A DNA stretch of 64,000 nucleotides from positions 1 to 64,000 of the forward strand of contig NZ_AUCW01000007.1 in assembly GCF_000429965.1 (NCBI RefSeq), in the 5' to 3' direction. This document shows, piece after piece, positions 17,641 to 26,900 of the stretch. Every line of letters starts with the position of its first letter. The stretch's first letter is position 1. A program made the position numbers and the translations under genes. Below the pieces are notes generated by a model, which worked only from the letters and a program-made list of their open reading frames with translations, did no database searches and was not told where the DNA came from. The stretch is from Desulfogranum mediterraneum DSM 13871 (lineage in GTDB: Bacteria; Desulfobacterota; Desulfobulbia; Desulfobulbales; Desulfobulbaceae).

Positions 17641-18456
17641 TCAGGCGCCCCTGAAAAAATACCAGAGAAAGCCTGCTGCCGATAGGCAAAAACAGTAGTA
17701 ACCGAACCAGTGCAGTCTGCCCCGGCGAACAACCTGCATTAATACAATAATGGCAAAATATCCAGAAATAACCGAGGCCGCAGTGCCCACCAGCAGCTGC
17801 CACGCCTGGCCCTGGCTGAGCGGCGAGGACAGGAGGTCACCCAGTTTCAACACCGCCGCTCCCAGAATGGCGGGGATGGACATGATAAAGGAAAAGCGGG
17901 CCGCGGTCTCCCGCTGCACCCCCAGGGCCATGCCGGTAAAGATGGTGGAACCGCTGCGCGACAGACCCGGCAGGATGGCCATGGCCTGGGCCGTGCCGAT
18001 AAGCACGGCCCGTGAGCCGCTCAGACCACCTTTCCCCCTGGGCAGTTTGGTGGTAATGACCATGATCAGGCCGGTGAAGGCCAGCATGGTGAAGGTGACC
18101 AGGATATTATCAAAGATCCGTTCGATATGGTCCTTGAGAAAGAGGCCGACCACCACGGCGGGCAAGGTGGCCAGGATGATATAGCAGTTCCAGAGAAAGG
18201 CCCGGTTGAGTTCCGGATCCGCCTGCCGCTGGCGCCTGGAGGAAAAGAGGGCCGCGACCATGGCCTGCAGGTCGCTATGAAAGGCGATGACCACCGCAAT
18301 CAGGGTACCCAGGTGAAGGAAGACCTCAAAGGAGATGCCCGGGTCATGAAAGTTCAACAACTCGGAGCCGATGACCAGGTGGCCGGAAGAGGAGATCGGC
18401 AGGAACTCGGTCAAGCCCTGAACAATACCCAGTACAATCGCTTTTATAAACTCCAT
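17641..18456 (-). CDS. uppP: Undecaprenyl-diphosphate phosphatase
   Basis: 271 residues, about eight membrane helices. The signature LTEFLPISSSGHLVI with catalytic Glu and the second motif LPGLSRSGSTIF (Arg/Ser loop) identify BacA/UppP. It dephosphorylates undecaprenyl diphosphate to recycle the lipid carrier for peptidoglycan and O-antigen synthesis, and overexpression gives bacitracin resistance. Full length for the family, single gene with a terminator on each side. Confidence 0.96.
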   Translation of the reverse strand: MEFIKAIVLGIVQGLTEFLPISSSGHLVIGSELLNFHDPGISFEVFLHLGTLIAVVIAFHSDLQAMVAALFSSRRQRQADPELNRAFLWNCYIILATLPAVVVGLFLKDHIERIFDNILVTFTMLAFTGLIMVITTKLPRGKGGLSGSRAVLIGTAQAMAILPGLSRSGSTIFTGMALGVQRETAARFSFIMSIPAILGAAVLKLGDLLSSPLSQGQAWQLLVGTAASVISGYFAIIVLMQVVRRGRLHWFGYYCFCLSAAGFLWYFFRGA

Positions 18457-18482
18457 GGGACCCTGTCACTCAAACTGGTGGA

Positions 18483-18520
18483 CAAAAAAAGAGCGGGTCG
18501 ATGAGACATCGGCCCGCTCG
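18483..18520 (-). terminator. Rho-independent terminator of the small secreted protein gene
   Basis: Thirteen-base arms GAGCGGGTCGATG (18491-18503) and CATCGGCCCGCTC (18507-18519) form a strong hairpin with one wobble; in the leftward direction it runs into seven T (18484-18490). It follows the stop at 18548. Confidence 0.92.
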
Positions 18521-18547
18521 GAAAAGCAGCTGAACACGCAGGGGCTG

Positions 18548-18748
18548 TTAGCAACCTTCGATGGCTTTCTTCTTCTTGGCTTTTACAGATACCTTGTCGC
18601 CGGCTTTCAGCTTGTCGGCCTTCTTGCAGGTCATGGTGACCTTGTCGCCGTCTACAGCGTCTACAGTACAGGTAACTTTGGCAGCAAAAACAGCGCCGGC
18701 GCTCAGAACAAAGGCGGTAACCATCAGGGCAGATACAATTTTTTTCAT
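18548..18748 (-). CDS. Small secreted lysine-rich protein
   Basis: 66 residues: a clear signal peptide (MKKIVSALMVTAFVLSAGAVFA) and a mature part of about 44 residues, basic and beta-like, with three cysteines (VTCTVDAV, MTCKKAD, and the end KKKAIEGC). It resembles small periplasmic proteins with a TVD...GDKV...KAIEGC pattern; some are annotated ExtJ in Geobacter selenite/tellurite clusters, a link I hold only loosely. GGAGG lies six bases before ATG 18748; the longer frame to 18856 adds an unlikely extension. It has its own strong terminator and sits downstream of a TlpA-like thioredoxin gene. Confidence 0.8.
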   Translation of the reverse strand: MKKIVSALMVTAFVLSAGAVFAAKVTCTVDAVDGDKVTMTCKKADKLKAGDKVSVKAKKKKAIEGC

Positions 18749-18867
18749 CGAAACCTCCGTAGTAAATAAGATATATGTGGACTTCCCTACCTCTTGGCTG
18801 AGGAAAATACGGGAAAATGGCCGAACTGTCAACAAGAAAGCCACGGTCCAGGGCAAACAACAACGAC

Positions 18868-19359
18868 TTAAAGGGCTGATTTAATATCTTTTTCCAAGAG
18901 AGATCGGGGCGCAAATTCTGAATATCTACGAATGATATGGCCGGCCCTGTTGACCAGAAAAGAGGTGGGAAAACCAACGACGCCGCCGAATGCCCTGGCA
19001 GTGGCCCGATCAGCCATCACCACGGGATAGCTCAGCTGTTCCGCTGCGATCAACTTGGCCACCAGCTGAGGCCCCCCTTCATCAAGGGAAAGACCGATCA
19101 CGCTGAAGCCCTGCTCTTCATACTGTTGATGGAGCCGCTTCAGGATGGGAATCTCCCGCCGACAGGGAGCGCACCAGGTGGCAAAGAAGTTCACCAACAG
19201 GACCTTGCCTGCGTAGAGCTCACTGTTGAGCAGACGGCCATCAAGGGCCGAGGGCAGAGAGAAGGGTGGCATCGCATCTGCGGCAAACAGGGGTACGGCC
19301 GCGGAAGAACCGGTGGCCAGAAGCAGGATGGTCAGGAGGAGACAACGGAGGCGTTTCAT
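18868..19359 (-). CDS. TlpA/ResA-like periplasmic thioredoxin
   Basis: 163 residues. A signal peptide or anchor (MKRLRCLLLTILLLATGSSA) precedes a thioredoxin fold with the redox pair WCAPC (near residue 65) and the cis-proline motif FPTSFLV. This is the pattern of TlpA/ResA proteins, which keep extracytoplasmic cysteines reduced, for example apocytochrome c haem sites. AGGAAG precedes ATG 19359, preferred over the extension to 19398. The CcsA-like protein encoded about 3 kb away is a plausible functional partner. Confidence 0.9.
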   Translation of the reverse strand: MKRLRCLLLTILLLATGSSAAVPLFAADAMPPFSLPSALDGRLLNSELYAGKVLLVNFFATWCAPCRREIPILKRLHQQYEEQGFSVIGLSLDEGGPQLVAKLIAAEQLSYPVVMADRATARAFGGVVGFPTSFLVNRAGHIIRRYSEFAPRSLLEKDIKSAL

Positions 19360-19471
19360 AGCTTCTTCCTTGCAGGCTTGATGGGAGGAGAGGCTCACTT
19401 GAGGGGATTGTCAGGAGGGGGCGCATTCGCTCCAACTCGGGAAGGCCCGGTCTCCCAGCCAGCTGCGAGCC

Positions 19472-19518
19472 GGCCCCCAGACCTGCCAGCGCGGCCGACA
19501 GCAGGGCGACTGGGGGCC
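19472..19518. repeat. Long inverted repeat (cruciform)
   Basis: GGCCCCCAG (19472-19480) pairs with CTGGGGGCC (19510-19518), and inside it CCTGC (19482-19486) pairs with GCAGG (19501-19505). No T run follows on either strand. It lies in the 413-base gap between the tlpA-like and flagellar-like genes. Confidence 0.7.
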
Positions 19519-19772
19519 AACATGGGCCGAGGCTAGCCGATAATCCGCGATTCAGCCGGCTTTGGAGCCGGTTTCTTGCTTGACAGGGAGCAACAGTACC
19601 ATATCAGGAGAGCAGGGCCAAGGGATTGCGTCGACAGGCGGAGAGCACTCCGGCAGGTCAAGCCCTTTGGGAAAGACCTTTCATGAAACTGCAATTACCA
19701 AGAGGTAATCACGACTACAATCACGATTACCATCACGATTACAAAGAGGGACCATCAGGCAAGGGGCTGGAT
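19519..19772. other. Intergenic region with 12-bp repeats
   Basis: No gene seen. It holds a small hairpin CCGGCT/AGCCGG (19556-19571) followed by tttctt, and three tandem 12-bp units at 19707-19742 (AATCACGACTAC, AATCACGATTAC, CATCACGATTAC). A rightward frame across it overlaps the flagellar-like gene in antisense and has no support. Confidence 0.6.
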
Positions 19773-20126
19773 TCAGCCCAGGGTATCGAGGAGATGGCCC
19801 GTCATTTCGTCGGCCGCCTGAAGGGTCTTCAGGTTGGCGCTATAGCTGTGGGTGTTGACCATCAGCTTGGGAATCTCCTCCACCAAATCAACGTTGGACT
19901 GTTCCACCAGCTCGACCCCGCGGGCCGTCTGCTCGGCCACAGCAGGCCCAGGGGTATCGACCCGCTGGCTGCTTGCCCGGACCCCGCCGGTCGGCTGTTC
20001 GCTGAAGAGGGTACGTCCTTTTTTAAAACCCGCGGTGTTGAGGTTGGCTGTATTATGAGCGTTCTGCTCCACTGCGGTGCTCACGGCCCGGAGCCCGGAA
20101 AGGGCACTGTGGGTGGCTGAAATCAT
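19773..20126 (-). CDS. Flagellar basal-body rod-like protein
   Basis: 117 residues. The N-terminus ISATHSALSGLRAVSTAVEQNAHN-type (ALSGL, then NTANLNTAGFKKGR) matches the rod/hook/FlgB-FlgC N-terminal signature, and the C-terminus (VEQSNVDLVEEIPKLMV, YSANLKTLQAADEM) matches the axial C-terminal domain. It is shorter than FlgC (about 140) and lies alone, away from any flagellar operon, as do small rod-like paralogues in other delta-type proteobacteria. ATG 20126 has GGGGAGAAG upstream; the longer frame to 20201 adds an unrelated stretch. Whether it enters the flagellum is unknown. Confidence 0.82.
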   Translation of the reverse strand: MISATHSALSGLRAVSTAVEQNAHNTANLNTAGFKKGRTLFSEQPTGGVRASSQRVDTPGPAVAEQTARGVELVEQSNVDLVEEIPKLMVNTHSYSANLKTLQAADEMTGHLLDTLG

Positions 20127-20203
20127 CCGTTCTTCTCCCCAAAAAAATAGTTGGTTGCGATACCGGTAAACGAAGCAAATTTCATGCCGACATCGTGGCA
20201 CCT

Positions 20204-20222
20204 CCCGGCTGAGTCGGCTCAG
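20204..20222. repeat. Short inverted repeat upstream of flagellar-like and surA-like genes
   Basis: GGCTGAG and CTCAGCC form a small hairpin around a four-base loop in the divergent gap between the rod-like gene and the SurA-like gene. It could be an operator or leader hairpin; no T run follows. Confidence 0.45.
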
Positions 20223-20404
20223 CCGACCATGATATGCTTTTCGCCAAAAAATATTGCGCCTTTACCCGGGAACGATTAGATAGTTATGGGGAGAATTGAG
20301 TCCTTTTACGATCTCAAGCAACCGCAACCACCCCTGTATTCAACTATCTGAACAACAGACAGCCACCCTCTGCCGATCCGCCAAAGGATCCCCCCTGTTC
20401 TGCT

Positions 20405-21379
20405 ATGACTTTGCGTACTTTTTTTCTTTCCCTCTGCTGCCTGCTGCTCAGCCTGCCCCTGCTCTGCCGGGCAGAACTCGTTGATCGCAGTGTAGCCATT
20501 GTCAATCAAGATATCATCACCCTCTCCGAAGTCAATGAGATCGGTCAACAGCTGTTCCGCAAGGCGGCTGCAGAGGTGCCTCCTGAGCAGTTGGATCAAG
20601 TTCTGGCCCAAATCCGCTCATCGCTGATCAACAAGCTCGTCGACCAGAAGCTCCTTCTTCAGGAGGCGGAACGGTTAAAGATCACGGTCAGCGACCAGGA
20701 GGTGGACAGGGCCATAGAACGGATTCTTGCCAAGAACCGGATCTCCCGGGAGACCTTCCTGGGAGAGCTTGCGACCATCGGCATGGATGAAAAACAGTAT
20801 CGCCAGGATCTTCACGGTCAGATTCTCCGCTCCAAACTGGTCAATTACGAGGTCCGTTTCAAGGTCATCATCCCGGAAGAAAAGATCATCGACTTCTACG
20901 ACCAGAACTATACCCAGCAGGTCGGCAGCGGCGGCTACTATATCCTCCAGATCGGGACCTCCTGGAAACAGACGGCAGGTCCGGGTGCCAGGGAAGAGGC
21001 AGAGACCAGGATCCTGAAGGTCCGCAAGCTGGCGCTTGAAGGGGAGAATTTCAAAGAGTTGGCCCGCAACTATTCTGAACTGCCCTCTGCCGCCGACGGC
21101 GGTGACCTGGGAATCTTTCAGAAAAACGAGATGGCCCCCTTTATGCGCAACGCGGTGATCGAGCTGCAGCCCGGCGAGGTCAGCCAGGTGGTGGAGACCC
21201 CTTCCGGTTTTCAGATCTTCTCGCTCCTCTCCAGGCAGGAGGGGCAGATCATCACCAAGGTTCCCTACGAATCGGTTAAAGAAGAAATCCGGGAGACCCT
21301 CTATGAACAGGAGATGCAAAGCCGCTACCAGGAATGGATAAAAGGTATTAAGGACAAGGCCTACATCAAGATACTCTAA
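20405..21379 (+). CDS. SurA-like periplasmic peptidyl-prolyl isomerase
   Basis: 324 residues. A signal peptide (MTLRTFFLSLCCLLLSLPLL) is followed by a SurA N-terminal chaperone domain (VAIVNQDIITLSEV, LVDQKLLLQEAERL) and one parvulin domain (about 180-275; FKELARNYSELPSA, GGDLGIF). SurA binds unfolded outer-membrane proteins in the periplasm; E. coli SurA has two parvulin domains, this one only one. It leads a rightward cluster surA-like, rodZ-like, recO with gaps of 23 bases or less. Confidence 0.9.
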   Translation: MTLRTFFLSLCCLLLSLPLLCRAELVDRSVAIVNQDIITLSEVNEIGQQLFRKAAAEVPPEQLDQVLAQIRSSLINKLVDQKLLLQEAERLKITVSDQEVDRAIERILAKNRISRETFLGELATIGMDEKQYRQDLHGQILRSKLVNYEVRFKVIIPEEKIIDFYDQNYTQQVGSGGYYILQIGTSWKQTAGPGAREEAETRILKVRKLALEGENFKELARNYSELPSAADGGDLGIFQKNEMAPFMRNAVIELQPGEVSQVVETPSGFQIFSLLSRQEGQIITKVPYESVKEEIRETLYEQEMQSRYQEWIKGIKDKAYIKIL

Positions 21380-21402
21380 ATCCAGATCAATCTGCAGAAA
21401 CC

Positions 21403-22188
21403 ATGCGCATCAACGAGAACAGCCCTCCAGCGGCGGAAGAGGAGAGTGTCGGCAGCCAACTCCGTAACCTTCGCCAGGCAAGGGGGATCTCCCTCCAAGA
21501 GGTCTCAGCGGCCACCAAGGTGTCGCTGAGCAACCTGACCGCCCTGGAAGAGCTTGATTACGAACAGCTTCCGGCCGACACCTTTATCCGGGGCCAGCTG
21601 AGCTTCTACGCAGAGTTCCTCGGACTTGACGCCCCCCAGGTGGTGGAACGTTTTTTCGCCGAACGCAACCGGCACCACAGGCCCGGCCGCTCCGCCAAAA
21701 AGATCTTCAGCGGCTACTCCCAGGCTCCAAAAAAATTTGCAGAACCGGCCCACATCCCCTCGGTGACCGCTGCAGCCCTCCTCTTTGCCGTCATCATCAT
21801 CTCCCTGACCGGCTTCTGCATCTACACCTCCTGGAACCCCTTTGCCTATTTCACCGACAAGACCATCAGTCTCTCCTCGCAGGTGATGGAGGCCTTCAGC
21901 CAGGCCGGCCAGCCACGGATCCACAGGGTGGAGGCCGATCGGCTGCTGCTCCAGGCCCGCTTCAACGGAGATATCGAGGTGGAAATTACCGTCGATGGAG
22001 AAGAGAGCCGCCGCCGGGTCTTTCAGCGGGACCAACAGGCCCAGTGGCAGGCCAGCGAGCGGCTGCTGCTCAACCTCTCGCCGCCGGTCAATGCCGCGCT
22101 GACCCTCAACGGTCGCCCCCTCAACTACCCGGAGGACCTCAGGGACGGCCTGCTGCTGCAGTTGAACAAGGCTCAGCCCCCGGAATGA
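21403..22188 (+). CDS. RodZ-like helix-turn-helix membrane protein
   Basis: 261 residues. A cytoplasmic XRE-type helix-turn-helix (about 17-85; LRNLRQARGISLQEVSAATK, FIRGQLSFYAEFLGLD) is followed by a basic linker, one membrane span (about 124-145) and a C-terminal periplasmic DUF4115-like beta domain (VEITVDGEE, LTLNGRPLNYP). This is the architecture of RodZ, which links MreB to the wall synthesis machinery. Its stop overlaps the recO start (ATGA). Confidence 0.88.
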   Translation: MRINENSPPAAEEESVGSQLRNLRQARGISLQEVSAATKVSLSNLTALEELDYEQLPADTFIRGQLSFYAEFLGLDAPQVVERFFAERNRHHRPGRSAKKIFSGYSQAPKKFAEPAHIPSVTAAALLFAVIIISLTGFCIYTSWNPFAYFTDKTISLSSQVMEAFSQAGQPRIHRVEADRLLLQARFNGDIEVEITVDGEESRRRVFQRDQQAQWQASERLLLNLSPPVNAALTLNGRPLNYPEDLRDGLLLQLNKAQPPE

Positions 22189-22970
22189 ACAGCGCCTGGA
22201 GCAGCTGCCTGGTACTGACCACCACCGATCACGGCGAATCAGACCGACTGGTCACCCTCTACAGCGAGGAGTTGGGCAAGGTGACCGGGATAGCCAAGGG
22301 GGCCAAGCGCAGCCTGAAACGCTTTGTCAACAAGCTGGAACCCTTTTCCCGGATCCGGCTCCACTACAGACCATCACGAACCAGCAGCCTGCTCTTTATC
22401 TGCGGAGCTGAACTGGAACAGGCCTTCCTCTCTCTGCGCCACTCCTACCCGCGCTACCTCGGGGCCATCTACCTCTGCGAACTGGTCCTCCGTTTTAGCA
22501 AAGAAAAAGACCCTGAACAAAAACTCTATTGCCTGCTCCACTGGGCCCTGGCCGGCCTGGACAGCGGAGAACGACCGCTCAGGGTCTGCGCCCTGTTCCA
22601 CCTCAGGCTGCTCCAGACCGTAGGCTATCAACCGGAACTGAGCCACTGCAGCCACTGCCTGCTGCCGGTGGGTCCGGGACACCGCTACAGCCTCCTGGCC
22701 GGTAACGGCACCCTGCTCTGCAACCGCTGTCACCAGGGGAGGGAGTCGTTCTTTGCCCGGCAGATATCCCTGCAGACCCTCAAGTTTTTGAACAAGGCCC
22801 AGCAGGACAGCCTGGAGCACCTCCACCGGCTCCAGTTACCCGACAATGCCGCCCGGGAGTCCCTGGCCGCGCTCTACCACTACAGCCGCTATCTGCTCCA
22901 GCAGGAGATCCACTCCTGGAAGCCCCTGCTGAACTCGACTGGCAGAACATCGGGACTCGTCCAGGGTTGA
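22185..22970 (+). CDS. recO: DNA repair protein RecO
   Basis: 261 residues. An N-terminal OB fold (CLVLTTTDHGESDRLVTLYS, GKVTGIAKGAKRS), a helical middle and a four-cysteine zinc site (CSHC at about 150, CNRC at about 182). RecO anneals ssDNA and loads RecA on SSB-coated DNA with RecR in gap repair. ATG 22185 overlaps the rodZ stop, so translation is coupled; the frame upstream to 22044 is antisense-free but redundant with rodZ. Confidence 0.93.
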   Translation: MNSAWSSCLVLTTTDHGESDRLVTLYSEELGKVTGIAKGAKRSLKRFVNKLEPFSRIRLHYRPSRTSSLLFICGAELEQAFLSLRHSYPRYLGAIYLCELVLRFSKEKDPEQKLYCLLHWALAGLDSGERPLRVCALFHLRLLQTVGYQPELSHCSHCLLPVGPGHRYSLLAGNGTLLCNRCHQGRESFFARQISLQTLKFLNKAQQDSLEHLHRLQLPDNAARESLAALYHYSRYLLQQEIHSWKPLLNSTGRTSGLVQG

Positions 22971-23336
22971 GCTAAATCCAGAGCCTGGCCAGAGCCTTGC
23001 CAGGGGAGTCGGGCCGGTTTTTCAAGGCATCCCCCTGCTCCAGCCCTCCGGAGACGGCTTGCCACGCCCCCCCTCCCCTGGCCGCTGGCTCTATTCGAGC
23101 CTGCCCTTCCCCCCTTCCCGGACTTGTGGTTGACATCGCTCACCTGCCTGACCTATCGTTAAACGAGAAGAGCAGACAGAGGCAGACCTGCTAGAAAGGC
23201 AGGAAGGAAAAGCCTCAGATCTCTCCGGGGATAGCCGTGCTCCCGTACGGGATAGCGGACTCCCGTTTTTTTTAGAGGCGGCTCGATTTTTTTTATGCAG
23301 ATCCCACCGACTCTTAAGCCAAAAGGAGGCATAATC
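22971..23336. other. recO-hsp20 intergenic region
   Basis: A hairpin CCTGGC/GCCAGG (22984-23004) lies just after recO but lacks a T run. A palindrome CCCGTACGGG near 23242 and two T runs (about 23266 and 23288) precede hsp20. No CIRCE element or clear heat-shock sigma motif was found. No gene seen. Confidence 0.5.
23130..23159 (+). promoter_or_regulatory. Candidate sigma-70-type promoter upstream of hsp20
   Basis: TTGACA (23130-23135) and TATCGT (23154-23159) are separated by 18 bases, about 180 bases before the hsp20 start. The -35 is perfect; the -10 matches at four of six positions. Confidence 0.5.
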
Positions 23337-23822
23337 ATGGCCAAGAAAGAAGAATCCACCGACTTGATCCGCAAGGAAGCAACCCACCCTGCCGGCCCCT
23401 TTGAGGAGATGGAACGCTATTTCGACCGTTTCTTTCGGCACCCCTTTGCCCTGTCCCCGGCCGTCTCCTGGCCTGGATTTGATCTGGCCGGGATGGACGG
23501 GATGTCACCTTCTGTGGATATCTTTGCAGAAAAAGATGAGCTGGTAATCAAGGCAGAGATGCCGGGCATCAAGAAGGAGGAGGTCCAGGTCTCCATCAGC
23601 GACAACACGGTGACCATCTCCGGAGAGAAGAAGCAGGAGGAGAAGGTGGAACGAAAGGATTATCACCGGCTGGAACGCCGCTACGGTTCCTTTTGCCGCA
23701 GATTTCGACTCCCGGAAGAAGTCAACAGTGAAAAGGCCAAGGCCTCGTTCAAGGACGGGGTCCTGGAAATTCGCCTTCCCAAGTCCAAGACAGGCAAACA
23801 GAAAAAGATCACCATCAGCTGA
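23337..23822 (+). CDS. Small heat shock protein, Hsp20 family
   Basis: 161 residues with an alpha-crystallin domain at about 55-150 (PSVDIFAEKDELVIKAEMPG, VSISDNTVTISGEKK, YGSFCRRFRLPEEV, FKDGVLEIRLPK) and a flexible N-terminus. These proteins hold unfolding proteins for refolding by other chaperones. AAAGGAGG before ATG 23337 sets the start. Convergent with the SNF2 gene across a 13-bp inverted repeat. Confidence 0.95.
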   Translation: MAKKEESTDLIRKEATHPAGPFEEMERYFDRFFRHPFALSPAVSWPGFDLAGMDGMSPSVDIFAEKDELVIKAEMPGIKKEEVQVSISDNTVTISGEKKQEEKVERKDYHRLERRYGSFCRRFRLPEEVNSEKAKASFKDGVLEIRLPKSKTGKQKKITIS

Positions 23823-23908
23823 GGAGAAATCCCGGGGCCAGCCGCCCCCCTGACTGCGGCCAGGGGAGCAGCAGGGGAGTCATGCTGTCCCCGGCTCAGG
23901 AGGAGACG

Positions 23909-23947
23909 CTTTAAGCGCAGATCCGCCTGCATGGTCTGCGCTTAAAG
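23909..23947. repeat. 13-bp inverted repeat between convergent genes
   Basis: CTTTAAGCGCAGA (23909-23921) and TCTGCGCTTAAAG (23935-23947) are perfect inverted copies around a 13-base loop. It lies between hsp20 and the SNF2 gene that converge here, so it may end both transcripts, though no T run follows. Confidence 0.8.
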
Positions 23948-23978
23948 AGCATCTCACCCCCCTTGCATCTCCCCCCCC

Positions 23979-26900
23979 CTAAGAGGTACGGATAAGCTCC
24001 AGTAACTCTTCGGCACTGATCCTGGCGCTGACATCAGAACCCTCCAAAAGGGAGTTGGCCAGGTCCCGTTTTTCCTGATGCAGGCGGACGATCTTCTCCT
24101 CGATGGTCTCGGCCGTGACCAGGCGATAGACCGTGACCGGTCGCTTCTGGCCGATACGATGGGCCCGGTCCGCGGCCTGATCCTCCACCGCCGGATTCCA
24201 CCAGGGGTCCATGTGGATCACATAGTCGGCTGCGGTCAGGTTCAAGCCCAGACCGCCGGCCTTGAGACTGATCAGGAAGAGATCCCCATCGCCCTTCTGG
24301 AAGCTCTCCACCTGGCGCTGACGCTCCTTGGCAGGGGTGGTGCCGTCCAGATACTTGTAGGCGATCTTCTCCTCATCGAGAAAGGCACGAATCAGGGCCA
24401 GGTGGCCGGTGAACTGACTGAAGACCAGGGCCTTATGGCGGCCCCCCAGCAGTTCCTCCACCACCTCCTGGAAGACCTTGAGCTTGGTGGAGGCGATCTT
24501 GGTATTGGCATCGATCAGCTTGGGGTTACAGCAGGCCCTGCGCAAGCGCATGATCTCGGCCAGGATCCGGAGGTGACGGCCGTTCTTCTCGGCACTGCCC
24601 TCGATGTTCTCAATGGCCTGCTGGCGAAGCGCCTCGTAAAACTGCATCTCCTCGGGCTGCATCTCCACCCGCAGAGTGATCTCGGTACGGGGCGGCAGTT
24701 CATCCAGGACCTGGGACTTGATCCTGCGGAGCATGAAGGGACGGATCAACTTCTTCAGCGAACGGCGGGCATCCCGGTCATGGTACTTCTCGATGGGTAT
24801 GCCGAAACGGCGATTGAACTGCTTATAGCTCCCCAAGAGGCCGGTGTTGATGAAGCTGAACAGGTTCCAGAGCTCACCCAGATGATTCTCGATGGGGGTA
24901 CCGGTGGTGATCAACTTGAAACGGGCCTTGAGCTTCATCGCCGCCCGGGAGCGCTTGGTGGCCGCGTTCTTGATGGCCTGGGCCTCATCCAGGACCACCG
25001 ACTGCCAGGGCACCTGCTCCAGGAGCTCGATCTCCTGCTGCAGGAGGGTATAACTGGTGATCAGCATATCAAACTTGCCCAGCCCTTCGATGATATCCTC
25101 CCGGTTCTGGCCGGAGAGCAGGTGCATCTTGAGGGTGGGGGCAAAACGGTTCACCTCGGTTTCCCAGTTCATGCAGACCGAGGTGGGCGCGACCACCAGG
25201 GTGGGCCCCCGATCGGCCAGGCTGAGGATCACGGCAATGGCCTGGAGGGTCTTGCCCAAGCCCATGTCATCGGCCAGGCAGGCGCCAACCCCCAGGTTGG
25301 CCAGGCGACTCATCCAGACAAAGCCGTCCTGCTGATAGTCGCGCAGCTCGGCCTTCAGGGTTGAGGGCACCTGGGGCACAAACTTCTGGGCATCAGCCAC
25401 AGCCTGGAGCTGGCGCTGCCAGCCCTGATCAGCGGTGGTATTGGCCTGCTGGGTAAACTCGTCCAAGGCAATGGCAGCCAGGGGATGGATGGTCAGCTCC
25501 TCGCTTTCGCCGCCCTTGGGATTGCCGAAGAGAATCAACTCTTCCAGCCGATTGCGGAACTCCTGGGTAAGGGCGATGAACTGGCCGTCACCCATGGGGA
25601 TGAAACGGCTCTTGGCCTCACTGACCTTGTCCAGCAGGGTCTTCAACTCGATGACCTGATCCTGATCCAGCTCCAACTGACCGGAGAGGGCGAACCAATC
25701 CTGCTGGCTGGTCCGGATATTCAGGTTGAGTTGATTGACCCCTATCTGGCGACGGACCGAAATCTTCTCCCCTTCCGGCCACTCCAGGACAATCTTCTCC
25801 CGAATCTCTTCCAGCTCCAGCAGGGCCTGAAGGCACTCTTCCGGATCAAAGAGGTGCCACTCCCGTTTATCTTCCTGCTCAAGATCGATGGCCAGGTCCA
25901 GGATCGGACAGCTCTCCTCCACCTCCCGGGCCCGCTGTTCCTCCAGCATCAGGTTGCGCCGGGTCTGCAGTCGCTTGCCCTGGATCTCGCTCATCAGGTT
26001 GGAGACCCCTACCCCGGGTTTGAGGTAGGGTCCGCCCTGGTGGAAGGGGCGGACAAACATCTCCAGCCGAAAGCCGCTGCCATAGGGGATAATATGGATG
26101 TGAACGGTGGAGTCACTCTCGACAAATTCCGCCTGTTCCCCCTCGCCCAGGACCTCTATGGAAGAATGCACCGTCATGAAGGAGGCAATGTTGCCGATGG
26201 CATCCAGCACCTGACGGCTGGCGGCGATCGGTACATAGAGGCCGTTCTTGCCGGTAATCTCGGCGACCTTACGGTGCTTCTCATTGATCTCAATCACCCG
26301 GTAACGGGTCGGGGTCTCGGGCCAGACCGCCAGCTTACCGTCGCCGATATCCTGGGCAAAATGAATAAAGAGATTTTCGTCCTTCTGCTCCACCACCAGT
26401 TCGGGCTCTCCGGCCACGATCTCCACCGGGGCATGGGGGGACTTCTCCTGAAAGACATGGGGATGCCCCACCAGAAGCGGCAGGGCGGCCTCATAGTCAA
26501 AATCACAGCCTCCGTTTTTGCCGGTGACCTCACCGACCTGCCGGATGGTGCCGCAGATCTGCCGATCCTGGCTGGTGAGGTAGTCAAAGTCCTTGGTCTG
26601 GAGCAGACGGTTCAAGGCCACGGATCGCCCCTTGGTCCAGCCGCCGCTGGCGGTTTTCTTCTGCTCCTTGGGCAGGATGCTCAACTGCTGTTCCCCATAC
26701 GCCACAAACCAGGCCAAGCGGACATTGCTCTCGGCCGCTCCCACCTTGCGGGTCACCCGAATAAGCTCCTGGAGACTCTGCTTCCAGGCATCTTCCGGGG
26801 CTATGATATGGGTAAGGAACCGACACTGGAGCTGGTTTGCGAGCTCATCGGCCACGGCCTTCTTGTTGGCCTGATCGTTGCCCAGGGTGGCCAAAAGCTC

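Noticed and set aside
19626-20120. Rightward frame over the flagellar-like gene
   Set aside because: Overlaps the rod-like gene in antisense and includes the tandem repeats; no support.
23971-23979. C9 run at the end of the SNF2 gene as a second phase-variation tract
   Set aside because: It lies after the stop codon, so length changes would not alter the protein.
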